Counted from the stretch's first letter, positions 1-7,243 are shown. The stretch: 11,841 nucleotides of DNA from Streptococcus oralis (GCA_905370255.1 CAJPKC010000013.1:1-11841); one strand, 5' to 3'. The notes: generated by a model from the letters alone, not told the origin. Translations and numbers: made by a program.

Positions 1-61
1 CTCCGATACAGAGAAAGTAGACAAGGGCAGCAACAAGGGTTGTCAAGATATTCTTTTTCAT
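1..61 (-). CDS. 5' end of a leftward gene for a signal-peptide or membrane protein (partial)
   Basis: An ATG read leftward at 61-59 opens a frame that continues out of the window. The 20 visible codons read MKKNILTTLVAALVYFLCIG. Two lysines followed by a hydrophobic run are typical of a secretion signal or first membrane helix. A good ribosome site (AGGAG, at 66-70 on the opposite strand) and a well-formed promoter at 92-120 support this start. The gene is divergent from hisS and shares a 196-base intergenic region with it. Too little is visible to assign a family. Confidence 0.7.
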   Translation of the reverse strand, partial: MKKNILTTLVAALVYFLCIG

Positions 62-91
62 AAGTTCTCCTTCGTATATCTGATGGTTTTC

Positions 92-120
92 ATTGTATCA
101 TGCATGGCTCAGATTGTAAA
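92..120 (-). promoter_or_regulatory. Promoter of the leftward gene
   Basis: Reading the minus strand, a -35 box TTTACA (115-120) and an extended -10 TGATACAAT (92-100) are separated by exactly 17 bases. The ribosome site and ATG of the leftward gene follow about 30 bases downstream. This is a near-consensus housekeeping promoter. Confidence 0.65.
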
Positions 121-214
121 TGCTGGCCGACATTTGCTATTTGTCCGGAAACTAGATGAAAGAGGAATAGACTAAAGCTATTTCTTTACTCCTCTCACTG
201 TCCCAATCCCTTTA

Positions 215-229
215 TTTATGGTAAAATAG
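215..229 (+). promoter_or_regulatory. hisS promoter (extended -10)
   Basis: An extended -10 element TGGTAAAAT sits at 219-227. There is no convincing -35 box 17 bases upstream (tgtccc at 199-204), so the TG extension probably compensates. Transcription would start near 234, leaving a leader of only about 24 bases. That leaves no room for a T-box riboswitch. The 15-mer at 215-229 is repeated exactly in front of aspS. Confidence 0.6.
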
Positions 230-257
230 GACTATTAAGTTAGAAAGAGGATTCTCT

Positions 258-1538
258 ATGAAATTACAAAAACCAAAAGGAACGCAGGATATTTTACCTG
301 CTGAGTCTGCCAAGTGGCAGTACGTTGAAGGCTTTGCGCGTGAAATTTTCAAACGCTACAACTACGCAGAAGTACGTACCCCTATTTTCGAGCACTACGA
401 AGTCATCAGTCGTTCTGTTGGAGACACAACCGATATCGTAACCAAGGAAATGTATGATTTCTATGACAAGGGTGACCGCCATATTACCCTCCGTCCAGAA
501 GGAACTGCTCCAGTCGTTCGTTCTTATGTGGAAAACAAACTCTTCGCACCAGAAGTGCAAAAGCCAAGTAAGTTCTACTACATGGGCCCTATGTTCCGCT
601 ATGAGCGTCCACAAGCAGGTCGTTTGCGCCAATTCCACCAGATTGGTGTGGAGTGCTTTGGCTCTAGCAATCCAGCTATGGATGTGGAAACTATCGCTAT
701 GGCAGCCCACTTCTTGAAAGCAATCGGCATTCAAGGCGTCAAACTACATCTCAACACTCTTGGAAATCCTGAAAGTCGTGCGGCCTATCGTCAAGCCTTG
801 ATTGACTACTTAACACCGCTCAAAGATAGCTTGTCTAAGGATAGCCAACGTCGTTTGGAGGAAAATCCTCTTCGTGTCTTGGACTCGAAGGAAAAAGAAG
901 ACAAGGTGGCAGTGGAGAATGCACCATCTATCTTGGATTACCTGGATGAAGAAAGCCAAGCTCACTTTGATGCTGTTCGTCAGATGTTGGAAAATCTTGG
1001 AGTAGACTACATCATCGATACCAATATGGTGCGTGGTTTGGACTACTATAACCATACGATCTTTGAGTTTATCACAGAGATTGAGGGCAATGACTTGACA
1101 GTCTGTGCAGGTGGTCGCTACGATGGTTTGGTTGCCTACTTCGGTGGTCCTGAAACTGCTGGATTTGGTTTTGGACTTGGTGTAGAGCGTCTTCTTTTAG
1201 TCCTTGAAAAACAAGGTGTGGCCCTACCTATCGAAAACGTCCTAGACGTTTATATTGCTGTCCTTGGTGAAGGAGCAAATCTGAAAGCCTTGGAGTTAGT
1301 ACAAGCATTGCGCCAACAAGGTTTCAAGGCAGAACGAGATTACCTCAATCGCAAGCTAAAAGCGCAGTTCAAGTCAGCTGACGTCTTTGAGGCTAAGACC
1401 CTCATCACCCTAGGAGAGAGTGAAGTCGAAAGCGGACAAGTGACGGTCAAGAACAACCAAACTCGAGAAGAAGTAGAAGTTTCTCTTGAAGCTATTAGTA
1501 AAAATTTCTCAGAAGTCTTTGAAAAATTAGGCTCTTAA
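258..1538 (+). CDS. hisS: Histidine--tRNA ligase
   Basis: Cytoplasmic class II aminoacyl-tRNA synthetase that charges tRNA-His with histidine using ATP. The 426 residues match the usual bacterial length (about 420-430). The catalytic core shows [10 protein letters not shown] (79-88), the motif 2 loop [16 protein letters not shown] (113-128), the histidine-specific motifs RGLDYY (259-264) and GGRYDG (285-290), and motif 3 GFGLGVERL (304-312) with its catalytic-site arginine. The C-terminal roughly 95 residues form the anticodon-binding domain. The core is HisRS-like throughout and the C-terminal domain is present, so this is not the HisZ regulatory paralogue. The start is the ATG 8 bases after AAGAGG (245-250). 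The gene appears to be transcribed alone, with its own promoter and terminator. Confidence 0.97.
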   Translation: MKLQKPKGTQDILPAESAKWQYVEGFAREIFKRYNYAEVRTPIFEHYEVISRSVGDTTDIVTKEMYDFYDKGDRHITLRPEGTAPVVRSYVENKLFAPEVQKPSKFYYMGPMFRYERPQAGRLRQFHQIGVECFGSSNPAMDVETIAMAAHFLKAIGIQGVKLHLNTLGNPESRAAYRQALIDYLTPLKDSLSKDSQRRLEENPLRVLDSKEKEDKVAVENAPSILDYLDEESQAHFDAVRQMLENLGVDYIIDTNMVRGLDYYNHTIFEFITEIEGNDLTVCAGGRYDGLVAYFGGPETAGFGFGLGVERLLLVLEKQGVALPIENVLDVYIAVLGEGANLKALELVQALRQQGFKAERDYLNRKLKAQFKSADVFEAKTLITLGESEVESGQVTVKNNQTREEVEVSLEAISKNFSEVFEKLGS

Positions 1539-1551
1539 TAGTAAAGTAATG

Positions 1552-1580
1552 AACCAGGGTTTTATTCCTGGTTTTTATTT
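1552..1580 (+). terminator. Intrinsic terminator after hisS
   Basis: A 7-bp stem AACCAGG (1552-1558) pairs with CCTGGTT (1567-1573) around an 8-base loop and is followed by a T-rich tail. It lies 14 bases after the hisS stop and separates hisS from the adhesin. Confidence 0.85.
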
Positions 1581-1653
1581 AATAAAAAATCCGACCATTG
1601 AAGACTATTTTTATATAAAAAGTTAGGAAAACTGGAATATTATAAAAAATAGC

Positions 1654-1682
1654 TTGTAAACGAATTCAAAAAATGCTATGAT
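1654..1682 (+). promoter_or_regulatory. Promoter of the surface adhesin gene
   Basis: The -35 box TTGTAA (1654-1659) lies 17 bases from -10 TATGAT (1677-1682), which has a TG extension at 1674-1675. The roughly 70 bases upstream of the -35 box are very A/T-rich and could help polymerase binding. The predicted leader is about 20 bases and carries the ribosome site AGAGGAG (1698-1704). Confidence 0.7.
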
Positions 1683-1710
1683 ATATTTGATTAATTAAGA
1701 GGAGTCAACC

Positions 1711-3060
1711 ATGAATTATTTTAAAAAGAACACGATGCGCGTGTTTGCATTTTTGGGTATAATCGTGTTATCTTTGACGGTACTGACAACAGTATTTGCA
1801 GCTGATGTTACAGACTATACCAATAAAACATCAATCACTGTTGATGGTCAACCATTGACATCGGACACTCAAATCGGAACAGGTAAAGTTTTGGAAGCAA
1901 CCAATACCATTTCTTTCCCTGATACTCAACAAATTAACGAAGGCGATGTACTGGTACTTGACCTTCCTAAAGAATTGGGCTTGATCACCAAGCTAGAATT
2001 TCCAATTACCCATAGCAGTGGTGAAGTAATTGGGAATGCTGTGACAGATCCAAGCACTCAAAAAGTAACGATTACTTTTACAGATTATTTCTCTAAGAAT
2101 TACAAGGATAAGGTAATGTCTTTGAAATATTCTGTTCGTCCAAACGTAACCAACTTACCAGAATCAGGTAACTATACTTTCCAATTCGGGACAGAAAAAT
2201 ATACCCTCAATTACAATAAAACAGACGGTGAAGCTGGTGACTATGAAATGAAATATGGTTACCAAGATTCAGAAAATCCTAACCGCATCAAGTGGCGTGT
2301 TGTTTTGAACGCTGTTCAGGATAAATTGAACAACATGGTCATTAAAGATGACTTTAGCGATAGTGGACAAGTCTTGGTGGAAAGCTCTTTCCGTGCGGTT
2401 CGTTATGCGACTCAACCAGAAAAAATTCCAAATGAAGCAGCACTTCTTAAACTGGAACCAATTGATAACTTTAGCAAAAAAGCTGAATTTACTCGAAATG
2501 CGGATGGTAAAATCACAGGGTTCACCATTAACTTTGGTGACAACTGGAACTGGCCAATGTACATTGAGTACACAACAGAATTAACTTCAGAACTTCCAAA
2601 AGGTACTCAAGTTGCCAATGTTTTGGAATGGTCAGCAAGTAACTTCCAAAAATCTCGTTCAGTCAGTGCATTGACTCGTTTAGAAACAGGTTCAGGTGAG
2701 GGTAGTGGAGATAAGACTACTACAACTACGACCACAACAACCACAACGACAGAAGAACCAACGACAACTTCTACAACTACAACGACAGAAGAACCAACGA
2801 CAACTTCTACAACTACAACGACAGAAGGTCCAGCGACAACTTCTACAACTACAACGACAGAAGAACCAGCGACTACTTCAACGACCGCATCAACAGAAGG
2901 GCCAACAACCACTTCAACAACAGAAGGATCAACGACTACAACAGATGAGAAACCAAAACTTCCTAAAACTGGAGAAGCCGTAGGAACTGGCTTGGTATTT
3001 GCAGGAATCGTCATCTTATCAGGCACAGTTGTATTGAAACGTAAATATTCTAATAAGTAA
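1711..3060 (+). CDS. LPXTG-anchored adhesin with collagen/fibrinogen-binding-type head and Thr-rich stalk
   Basis: Predicted cell-wall-anchored surface protein of 449 residues. Residues 1-30 are a Sec signal peptide (basic start, hydrophobic core about 11-28, cleavage near VFA-AD). About 32-170 resembles the first immunoglobulin-like domain (N2 type) of Cna/SdrG-like adhesins. About 185-325 resembles the second (N3, collagen-binding type), recognised from the IKWRVVLN...VIKDDFSDSGQ pattern and the later MYIEYTTEL strand. Residues 336-411 are a stalk with 49 Thr and 7 Ser among 76 positions, built from 12-residue repeats. The sorting signal is LPKTG (417-421), a hydrophobic helix and a basic tail. 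There are no CnaB repeats and no cysteine. The ligand is not proven: collagen is likeliest by family, but fibrinogen or another host protein is possible. The overall plan resembles Cnm/Cna adhesins. Two glycosyltransferase-type genes follow, which suggests that the stalk is O-glycosylated. Confidence 0.88.
   Translation: MNYFKKNTMRVFAFLGIIVLSLTVLTTVFAADVTDYTNKTSITVDGQPLTSDTQIGTGKVLEATNTISFPDTQQINEGDVLVLDLPKELGLITKLEFPITHSSGEVIGNAVTDPSTQKVTITFTDYFSKNYKDKVMSLKYSVRPNVTNLPESGNYTFQFGTEKYTLNYNKTDGEAGDYEMKYGYQDSENPNRIKWRVVLNAVQDKLNNMVIKDDFSDSGQVLVESSFRAVRYATQPEKIPNEAALLKLEPIDNFSKKAEFTRNADGKITGFTINFGDNWNWPMYIEYTTELTSELPKGTQVANVLEWSASNFQKSRSVSALTRLETGSGEGSGDKTTTTTTTTTTTTEEPTTTSTTTTTEEPTTTSTTTTTEGPATTSTTTTTEEPATTSTTASTEGPTTTSTTEGSTTTTDEKPKLPKTGEAVGTGLVFAGIVILSGTVVLKRKYSNK
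2752..2922 (+). repeat. 36-bp tandem repeats coding the Thr-rich stalk
   Basis: Four full 36-bp units lie head to tail at 2752-2787, 2788-2823, 2824-2859 and 2860-2895, followed by a shortened 27-bp unit at 2896-2922. Units 1 and 2 are identical. Unit 3 differs by a few bases and unit 4 is more diverged. Each unit encodes 12 residues of the pattern E-(E/G)-P-(T/A)-TTSTTTTT. The unit length is a multiple of three, so gain or loss of units would change stalk length without breaking the frame. A run of 12 consecutive Thr codons precedes the array. Confidence 0.92.
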
Positions 3061-3081
3061 TAGTTGAGTTTCTTTAGATAG

Positions 3082-3108
3082 GGGAGAGCATGGCTCTCTC
3101 CCTTTTTT
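3082..3108 (+). terminator. Intrinsic terminator between adhesin and glycosyltransferase
   Basis: The stem GGGAGAG (3082-3088) pairs with CTCTCCC (3096-3102) over a 7-base loop, followed by six T. It lies 21 bases after the adhesin stop. No convincing promoter is visible between it and the next gene at 3137, so it may be a leaky terminator that lowers downstream expression. Confidence 0.8.
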
Positions 3109-3136
3109 AAAAAAGTAGATATTATGGAGTATTTAG

Positions 3137-4096
3137 ATGAAACTATCAATTCTTATCACTCTTTTAAATGAAGAATTAGTTCTCGCTCAAACACATAAAG
3201 CCATCTCTGAGAAGTTAGAGAGTATGATTTTATCGGAAGAACTATCTGACTACGAAATTCTCTATGTGGATGACGGCAGTAGCGATAGCACACTAGAATT
3301 AATCGATGCTATTGCCAATGAAAACCCACGGGTCAAGTATATCAGCTTTAGTAGAAACTTTGGACGCGAGAGTGGAATTCTTGCAGGTTTTAAGTATGCG
3401 ACTGGTGATGCAGTTATGGTGATGGATGGTGATTTGCAACATCCGCCCTACCTTATCCCTCTCTTTGTAGAAGCTTATAAAGAAGGATATGACATTGTCA
3501 GCGGTCAGAGAACTCGAGAAGGGGAGTCATTTGTAGGAAGCTTCTTTGCTCGTAGTTTTTATAAATTCTCGAACCATTCCATGGATGTCAAGTTAACAGA
3601 CGGGAAATCTGAATTACGACTCCTCAGCAAGAGAGCTGTGGATGTGTTTGTTTCGCTGCCTGAGTACAACCGATTTAACAAAGGGCTTTATGAGTGGATC
3701 GGTTTTAAAGAGAAGGTTATCCCTTATAAAAACGAAGTGCGTATAGCAGGAAAAAGTAAATTTGGCTTTAAGAAGTCTATGAACTATGCTTTCCAGGGGA
3801 TTATCTCATTTAATGACCGACCGCTTAGGATTTGTATCCAATTTGGATTTGTCAGCATGGCTCTGTCTCTTCTCTACATTGTTTATGAATTTTGTAAATT
3901 TATCTTTTCTTCCGACTATACGAGTGGCTATTTCACTACAATAGCAGCCATTATCTTGTTTAGTAGTGTGCAACTCATTTTCATAGGAGTACTTGGAGAG
4001 TATATTGGAAAGATTTATTACGAGGTGAAGCAACGTCCTCACTTTATCGTCGCAAAAAGTAATATTGACCAAGCTGAAAAAGATAAGATTGGTTAA
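3137..4096 (+). CDS. Membrane-anchored GT2 glycosyltransferase (GtrB/CsbB/PgfS type)
   Basis: 319-residue family 2 glycosyltransferase that probably transfers a sugar from a nucleotide-sugar to undecaprenyl phosphate on the cytoplasmic face. The GT-A domain covers about 1-225, with nucleotide-binding acidic residues D45-D46 in YVDDGSSD, the metal-binding D97-x-D99 in MDGDLQHPP, and RNFGRESGILAG near 73-84, all characteristic of the DPM1/GtrB/CsbB branch. Two C-terminal membrane helices (about 231-252 and 265-288) are followed by a short tail containing QRPHF, as in bactoprenol glycosyltransferases. The usual Pro-x-x-Asn-Glu opening is Leu-Leu-Asn-Glu here. The ATG was chosen for GGAG at 3126-3129. 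A YfhO-family gene starts 22 bases downstream, and this pairing is known from LTA glycosylation and from the S. mutans Pgf system. The sugar cannot be read from sequence; GlcNAc or GalNAc would fit those precedents. Confidence 0.87.
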   Translation: MKLSILITLLNEELVLAQTHKAISEKLESMILSEELSDYEILYVDDGSSDSTLELIDAIANENPRVKYISFSRNFGRESGILAGFKYATGDAVMVMDGDLQHPPYLIPLFVEAYKEGYDIVSGQRTREGESFVGSFFARSFYKFSNHSMDVKLTDGKSELRLLSKRAVDVFVSLPEYNRFNKGLYEWIGFKEKVIPYKNEVRIAGKSKFGFKKSMNYAFQGIISFNDRPLRICIQFGFVSMALSLLYIVYEFCKFIFSSDYTSGYFTTIAAIILFSSVQLIFIGVLGEYIGKIYYEVKQRPHFIVAKSNIDQAEKDKIG

Positions 4097-4118
4097 AATG
4101 GTATAGGAGAAAACAAAC

Positions 4119-7082
4119 ATGGATAAGTGGTTAATGCGTTGGCAAGAATTGAAAGGGAAACACCCTAAAGCCTTGCTTTATACGATGAGTGCCTTACTAC
4201 CGATGACCATTATGCTGGTAGTTTGGTTTTTCATGGGTAGCTATCCCTTTGGGAATAAAAGTCTGATGGCAGTTGACTTTGGTCAGCAGTATATCAGCTT
4301 TTTTGGCTTGCTTAAAAATGCGATACTTACTGGTGATTTGAGTAGCCTGACTTACTCTTTTACTAAATCTCTCGGTGGAGACATGATAGGGGTTTTGGGC
4401 TATTACTTGATGAGTCCCTTTAATATTTTTTATATTATTATCCCCTTCAAACACTATGGTTTAGCTGTCTTTCTGACCATTTGGCTCAGATACGGTGCAA
4501 TCGGACTTTCTTTCTCTCATTTCCTGATTAAGCGCTATAAAGGTGCAGAATCACGTGTGTGGTTGGTGCCTTTATTTGCAACAGCCTATGCTCTTTCAGG
4601 CATGCTCGTTTCTTACCAGATGAACGTCATTTTCTATGATGCCATGATTATGCTACCGCTCGTTATCGTTTATCTGGAAGAGATCTTGGATGGAGGAAGA
4701 CCCTATCGTTATGCCTTTATTTTAGGACTAACAGTCTTTCTGCAGTTCTATATGGGGTATATGATTTCGATTTTTATCGTCCTATACTCTTGTTATTATG
4801 TTTCACCGCGTCTCTCTATCCAGGGAACTCTGAAACAGAAGTTGAAACACTTCTTGAATCCTCTGGTAAAAACATTTGCTTTCTCTGTCATTGGGGTTGC
4901 TACGGCATCGGTATTGATTGTGCCAGTTTTCTATAATCTCCTTGAGAGTAAGGGGCAAGTTGGAGATGCCATGAAATTCTCCTTGGCCTTTCAGATCAAT
5001 CCTGTGGATATTCTGTCTAAACTGGCTATCGGTGGTTTTGATACTGCCTCAGGCTGGTCGACTGGACCTAACCTCCCAAATATCTATATCGGTGCTTTAG
5101 GATTTCTAGGTTTTATCCTCTACTTTACATCGAAGGATATAGCTAAGGAAAAACGTTGGGCTGCAGGAGCAGTCACCTTCGTCTTCTTCCTTTCCTTTGT
5201 CAATGAGTTTGTAAGTAAAATCTGGCATATGGGACAAAATCCAGCTGGATTCTTCTTCCGTTTCTCATGGTTATTCTCGTTCTTTATGCTCGTTTTAGCC
5301 TATCAGGTAGTTAAGGGACAAGTAGAAATTTCTCGCAGAGGGAAGTTGCTTTCAGCTGTGTTACTAGTTTTATCAGCAATTTATCTCTATACAAAGAAAT
5401 TCACCTATCTTCCAAAAACACAGCCAGAAGCATTGACTCAATTTCTAACAAAGAATGTTATTGTATTTTGGATTTTACTATTAGCTATCACTGCAGCCTG
5501 CTCTTATCTCTATTGGAGTCGTTCACGTAAAGCACCTCAAGTGAAAAAAATGGTGCTATTGATAGCTGGGGCTGTCGTCCTTCTTTTAGGCATTCTTCTC
5601 CAAACAGGTTATCTCTTATCTCAGGTTGTCTTAACCTTGCTGGTCTATTTGGCAGTTATCTTCTTATTGCGCACAAGAATGACCAGATTGGCAATACTGT
5701 CCTTGTCTGCCCTAACAATCTTTGAGTTAGGCTATAATGCCTATCTATCTCAAGTGACCTTTGGGTATGCAGATGTAGACAAGTTTGTAGATGCGACGGT
5801 ATCTGTAAAACAAGTGACAGATGATGTTCAGAAACAAGCAGACCAACCATTCTATCGAATCGCCTCCACCTTTGCCTATTCAAAAACAGTGCCATCGCTT
5901 GTTTCCTACCCAGGTTTAAGTACCTTTAGTTCTAGCTTAGAGCGTACGACCATGGATCAATTCGCCTACATGGGTGATCAAGGGATTAATGCGGCGACAG
6001 AGTATGAAAATGGGACCCTCTTAACAGATGCCCTATACGGTGTTCGTTACTATATGGATGTCAAGGATCTGGATCCTACAGAGAAAGAAGCTCATCCTGA
6101 GAGAATGTATTTCACTCGTTTTGCAAGTCGTTTTGATATGCAACGTTATTTCACGCGTAAGGTATATGAAGATGAGCGTTATATTGTGTACGAAAACCCA
6201 AATTCTTTCCCATTAGCCTATGGAACAAATGATTTGGTAAGAAACATCAACTTTGGTAGAAATAACGCTATCCAAAATCAAAATATCATCCTTAACTCTA
6301 TGGAAGGTGTGAAAAAAGGCGAAGAGAATTATCTCGACTACTTCAAACCCCTAGCCTACGGAGATGTTGAAACAGAAAATCTTACTGAGGAAAATGTCGA
6401 CAAAGAAAAAGGAACTGCAGTCTACAAGCGGGTGGATTCTTCTAAGGATGCAATCGTTCGCTACCGAATTACTCCGCGAACAAATTTGACCTATTACTTC
6501 TTCGTACCAGCAAGTCTAAATTCTGAGAAAGATTACTCCGTCCTTCTGAACGGCAAGTGGTTCACTCATTCTAAGAGAAATACGCAACGTCAACTATGGC
6601 AAATCGCTGACAATGCAGAGAATCAAGAGTCTGTACTGGAGTTCCGCTTTAAAACAGATAAGGTTGACCTTTCAAACGCAGGAGTTTACCGCGCAGAAAT
6701 CAGTCAAATTCAAAGTGCTTTAGAAAAAAGGAAGGCACAAGGTCTACAAGTTGAGAAATTCTCGAATACTCATATCGTCGGTTCAGTGAATATTACTGAC
6801 GACAGTAAATATATGATGACCTCTATCCCTTATAGTGAGGGTTGGAAGGTGAAAGTAGATGGCAAGGATGTCCCGGTGACAAAAGCATGGAACAGCTTTA
6901 TTTCATTCCCGATTACTTCCGGACAACACAAAGTAGAATTTATCTTCTCCCAAAAAGGAAGGGTTACAGGTGCTGTATTGACTCTCATCAGTCTAACAAC
7001 GCTTTATATCGTCAGAAGAGATTACAAGAAGGATGATAAAAAGCAGCTGAAAGAAAGTCAAGACACTCCATCAGCTGAGTAA
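4119..7082 (+). CDS. YfhO-family multi-membrane protein, probable GT-C-type glycosyltransferase
   Basis: 987-residue integral membrane protein, long for the YfhO family. After a short basic cytoplasmic start come about 14-15 membrane helices between residues 19 and 540, then a roughly 400-residue extracytoplasmic domain (about 541-947), a last helix (949-966) and a charged cytoplasmic tail. The first external loop has VDFGQQY (D53), the acidic position typical of GT-C enzymes, and the family's GYYLMSPFN near 94-102. Other family marks are QNPAGFFFRFSWLFSF (373-388) and IPYSEGWKVKVDG (903-915). In Bacillus and Listeria, YfhO-type proteins are thought to move a sugar from undecaprenyl phosphate to lipoteichoic acid outside the membrane, and S. 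mutans Pgf membrane proteins act on adhesins. The GT2 enzyme encoded 22 bases upstream is the likely sugar-lipid donor. The acceptor is probably the adhesin stalk, possibly a teichoic acid. AGGAGA at 4105-4110 supports the start. Confidence 0.85.
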   Translation: MDKWLMRWQELKGKHPKALLYTMSALLPMTIMLVVWFFMGSYPFGNKSLMAVDFGQQYISFFGLLKNAILTGDLSSLTYSFTKSLGGDMIGVLGYYLMSPFNIFYIIIPFKHYGLAVFLTIWLRYGAIGLSFSHFLIKRYKGAESRVWLVPLFATAYALSGMLVSYQMNVIFYDAMIMLPLVIVYLEEILDGGRPYRYAFILGLTVFLQFYMGYMISIFIVLYSCYYVSPRLSIQGTLKQKLKHFLNPLVKTFAFSVIGVATASVLIVPVFYNLLESKGQVGDAMKFSLAFQINPVDILSKLAIGGFDTASGWSTGPNLPNIYIGALGFLGFILYFTSKDIAKEKRWAAGAVTFVFFLSFVNEFVSKIWHMGQNPAGFFFRFSWLFSFFMLVLAYQVVKGQVEISRRGKLLSAVLLVLSAIYLYTKKFTYLPKTQPEALTQFLTKNVIVFWILLLAITAACSYLYWSRSRKAPQVKKMVLLIAGAVVLLLGILLQTGYLLSQVVLTLLVYLAVIFLLRTRMTRLAILSLSALTIFELGYNAYLSQVTFGYADVDKFVDATVSVKQVTDDVQKQADQPFYRIASTFAYSKTVPSLVSYPGLSTFSSSLERTTMDQFAYMGDQGINAATEYENGTLLTDALYGVRYYMDVKDLDPTEKEAHPERMYFTRFASRFDMQRYFTRKVYEDERYIVYENPNSFPLAYGTNDLVRNINFGRNNAIQNQNIILNSMEGVKKGEENYLDYFKPLAYGDVETENLTEENVDKEKGTAVYKRVDSSKDAIVRYRITPRTNLTYYFFVPASLNSEKDYSVLLNGKWFTHSKRNTQRQLWQIADNAENQESVLEFRFKTDKVDLSNAGVYRAEISQIQSALEKRKAQGLQVEKFSNTHIVGSVNITDDSKYMMTSIPYSEGWKVKVDGKDVPVTKAWNSFISFPITSGQHKVEFIFSQKGRVTGAVLTLISLTTLYIVRRDYKKDDKKQLKESQDTPSAE

Positions 7083-7108
7083 GAAATCTTTTATCAACTA
7101 TAAAAAAT

Positions 7109-7140
7109 ACGGTCAGGATACCATTCCTGACCGTTTTCTT
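7109..7140 (+). terminator. Strong intrinsic terminator closing the glycosylation module
   Basis: A perfect 10-bp stem ACGGTCAGGA (7109-7118) and TCCTGACCGT (7125-7134) with a 6-base loop is followed by a T-rich run. It lies 26 bases after the YfhO-family stop. Confidence 0.92.
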
Positions 7141-7165
7141 TTATAAAATGACAAAAATCTTAAAC

Positions 7166-7191
7166 TTTTTGACAAATATGCTTGTCAAAAA
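7166..7191 (+). promoter_or_regulatory. Perfect inverted repeat, probable operator of the XRE repressor
   Basis: TTTTTGACAA (7166-7175) and TTGTCAAAAA (7182-7191) are exact reverse complements separated by ATATGC. The right arm contains the -35 hexamer of the downstream promoter, so a bound dimer would block RNA polymerase. This layout is typical of autorepression by small XRE/Cro-type proteins, and the XRE gene is the first gene of the operon. Confidence 0.75.
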
Positions 7192-7210
7192 TAAAAAGAT
7201 ATGTTACAAT
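7182..7210 (+). promoter_or_regulatory. Promoter of the XRE-PspC-CPBP operon
   Basis: The -35 box TTGTCA (7182-7187) is 17 bases from -10 TACAAT (7205-7210), which has a TG extension at 7202-7203. Transcription should begin near 7217. The left arm of the inverted repeat also contains a perfect TTGACA (7169-7174), but 17 bases downstream of it there is only TAAAAA, so that is at best a weak second promoter. Confidence 0.75.
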
Positions 7211-7227
7211 GAAATCAAGATAAGAAC

Positions 7228-7234
7228 AAAGGAG
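7228..7234 (+). promoter_or_regulatory. Ribosome site that fixes the XRE start
   Basis: AAAGGAG ends 9 bases before the ATG at 7244. It rules in that ATG over an in-frame ATG at 7148, which lies upstream of the promoter and overlaps the terminator and operator region. Confidence 0.8.
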
Positions 7235-7243
7235 AAAAAAGAC

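Noticed and set aside
228..257. T-box or other leader riboswitch before hisS
   Set aside because: The likely transcription start is only about 24 bases from the ATG and no specifier or antiterminator structure fits. The aspS leader is equally short.
294..734. 146-codon minus-strand open frame opposite hisS
   Set aside because: It is fully antisense to conserved synthetase coding sequence, without recognisable protein features or expression signals.
1581..1650. A/T-rich stretch after the hisS terminator considered as an insertion-sequence remnant or attachment site
   Set aside because: No inverted or direct repeat matching another place at the module boundary was found. It is more simply explained as promoter-upstream A/T-rich DNA.
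2752..2922. Regular repeats that might suggest a CRISPR array
   Set aside because: The units abut with no unique spacers and are in frame with the adhesin; no cas genes are present.
2696..2983. 95-codon open frame on the plus strand rich in Gln/Arg
   Set aside because: It is a shifted-frame reading of the 36-bp repeats inside a clearly real adhesin gene.
2607..3149. 180-codon open frame on the minus strand, rich in Val, opposite the adhesin stalk
   Set aside because: It is the antisense reading of Thr codon repeats (ACN read as NGT), covers the terminator, and has no promoter or ribosome site of its own.
7148..7243. 32-residue N-terminal extension of the XRE protein
   Set aside because: The extension would start upstream of the promoter, span the operator and lack a ribosome site. 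The ATG at 7244 has a good one and begins exactly at the HTH domain.
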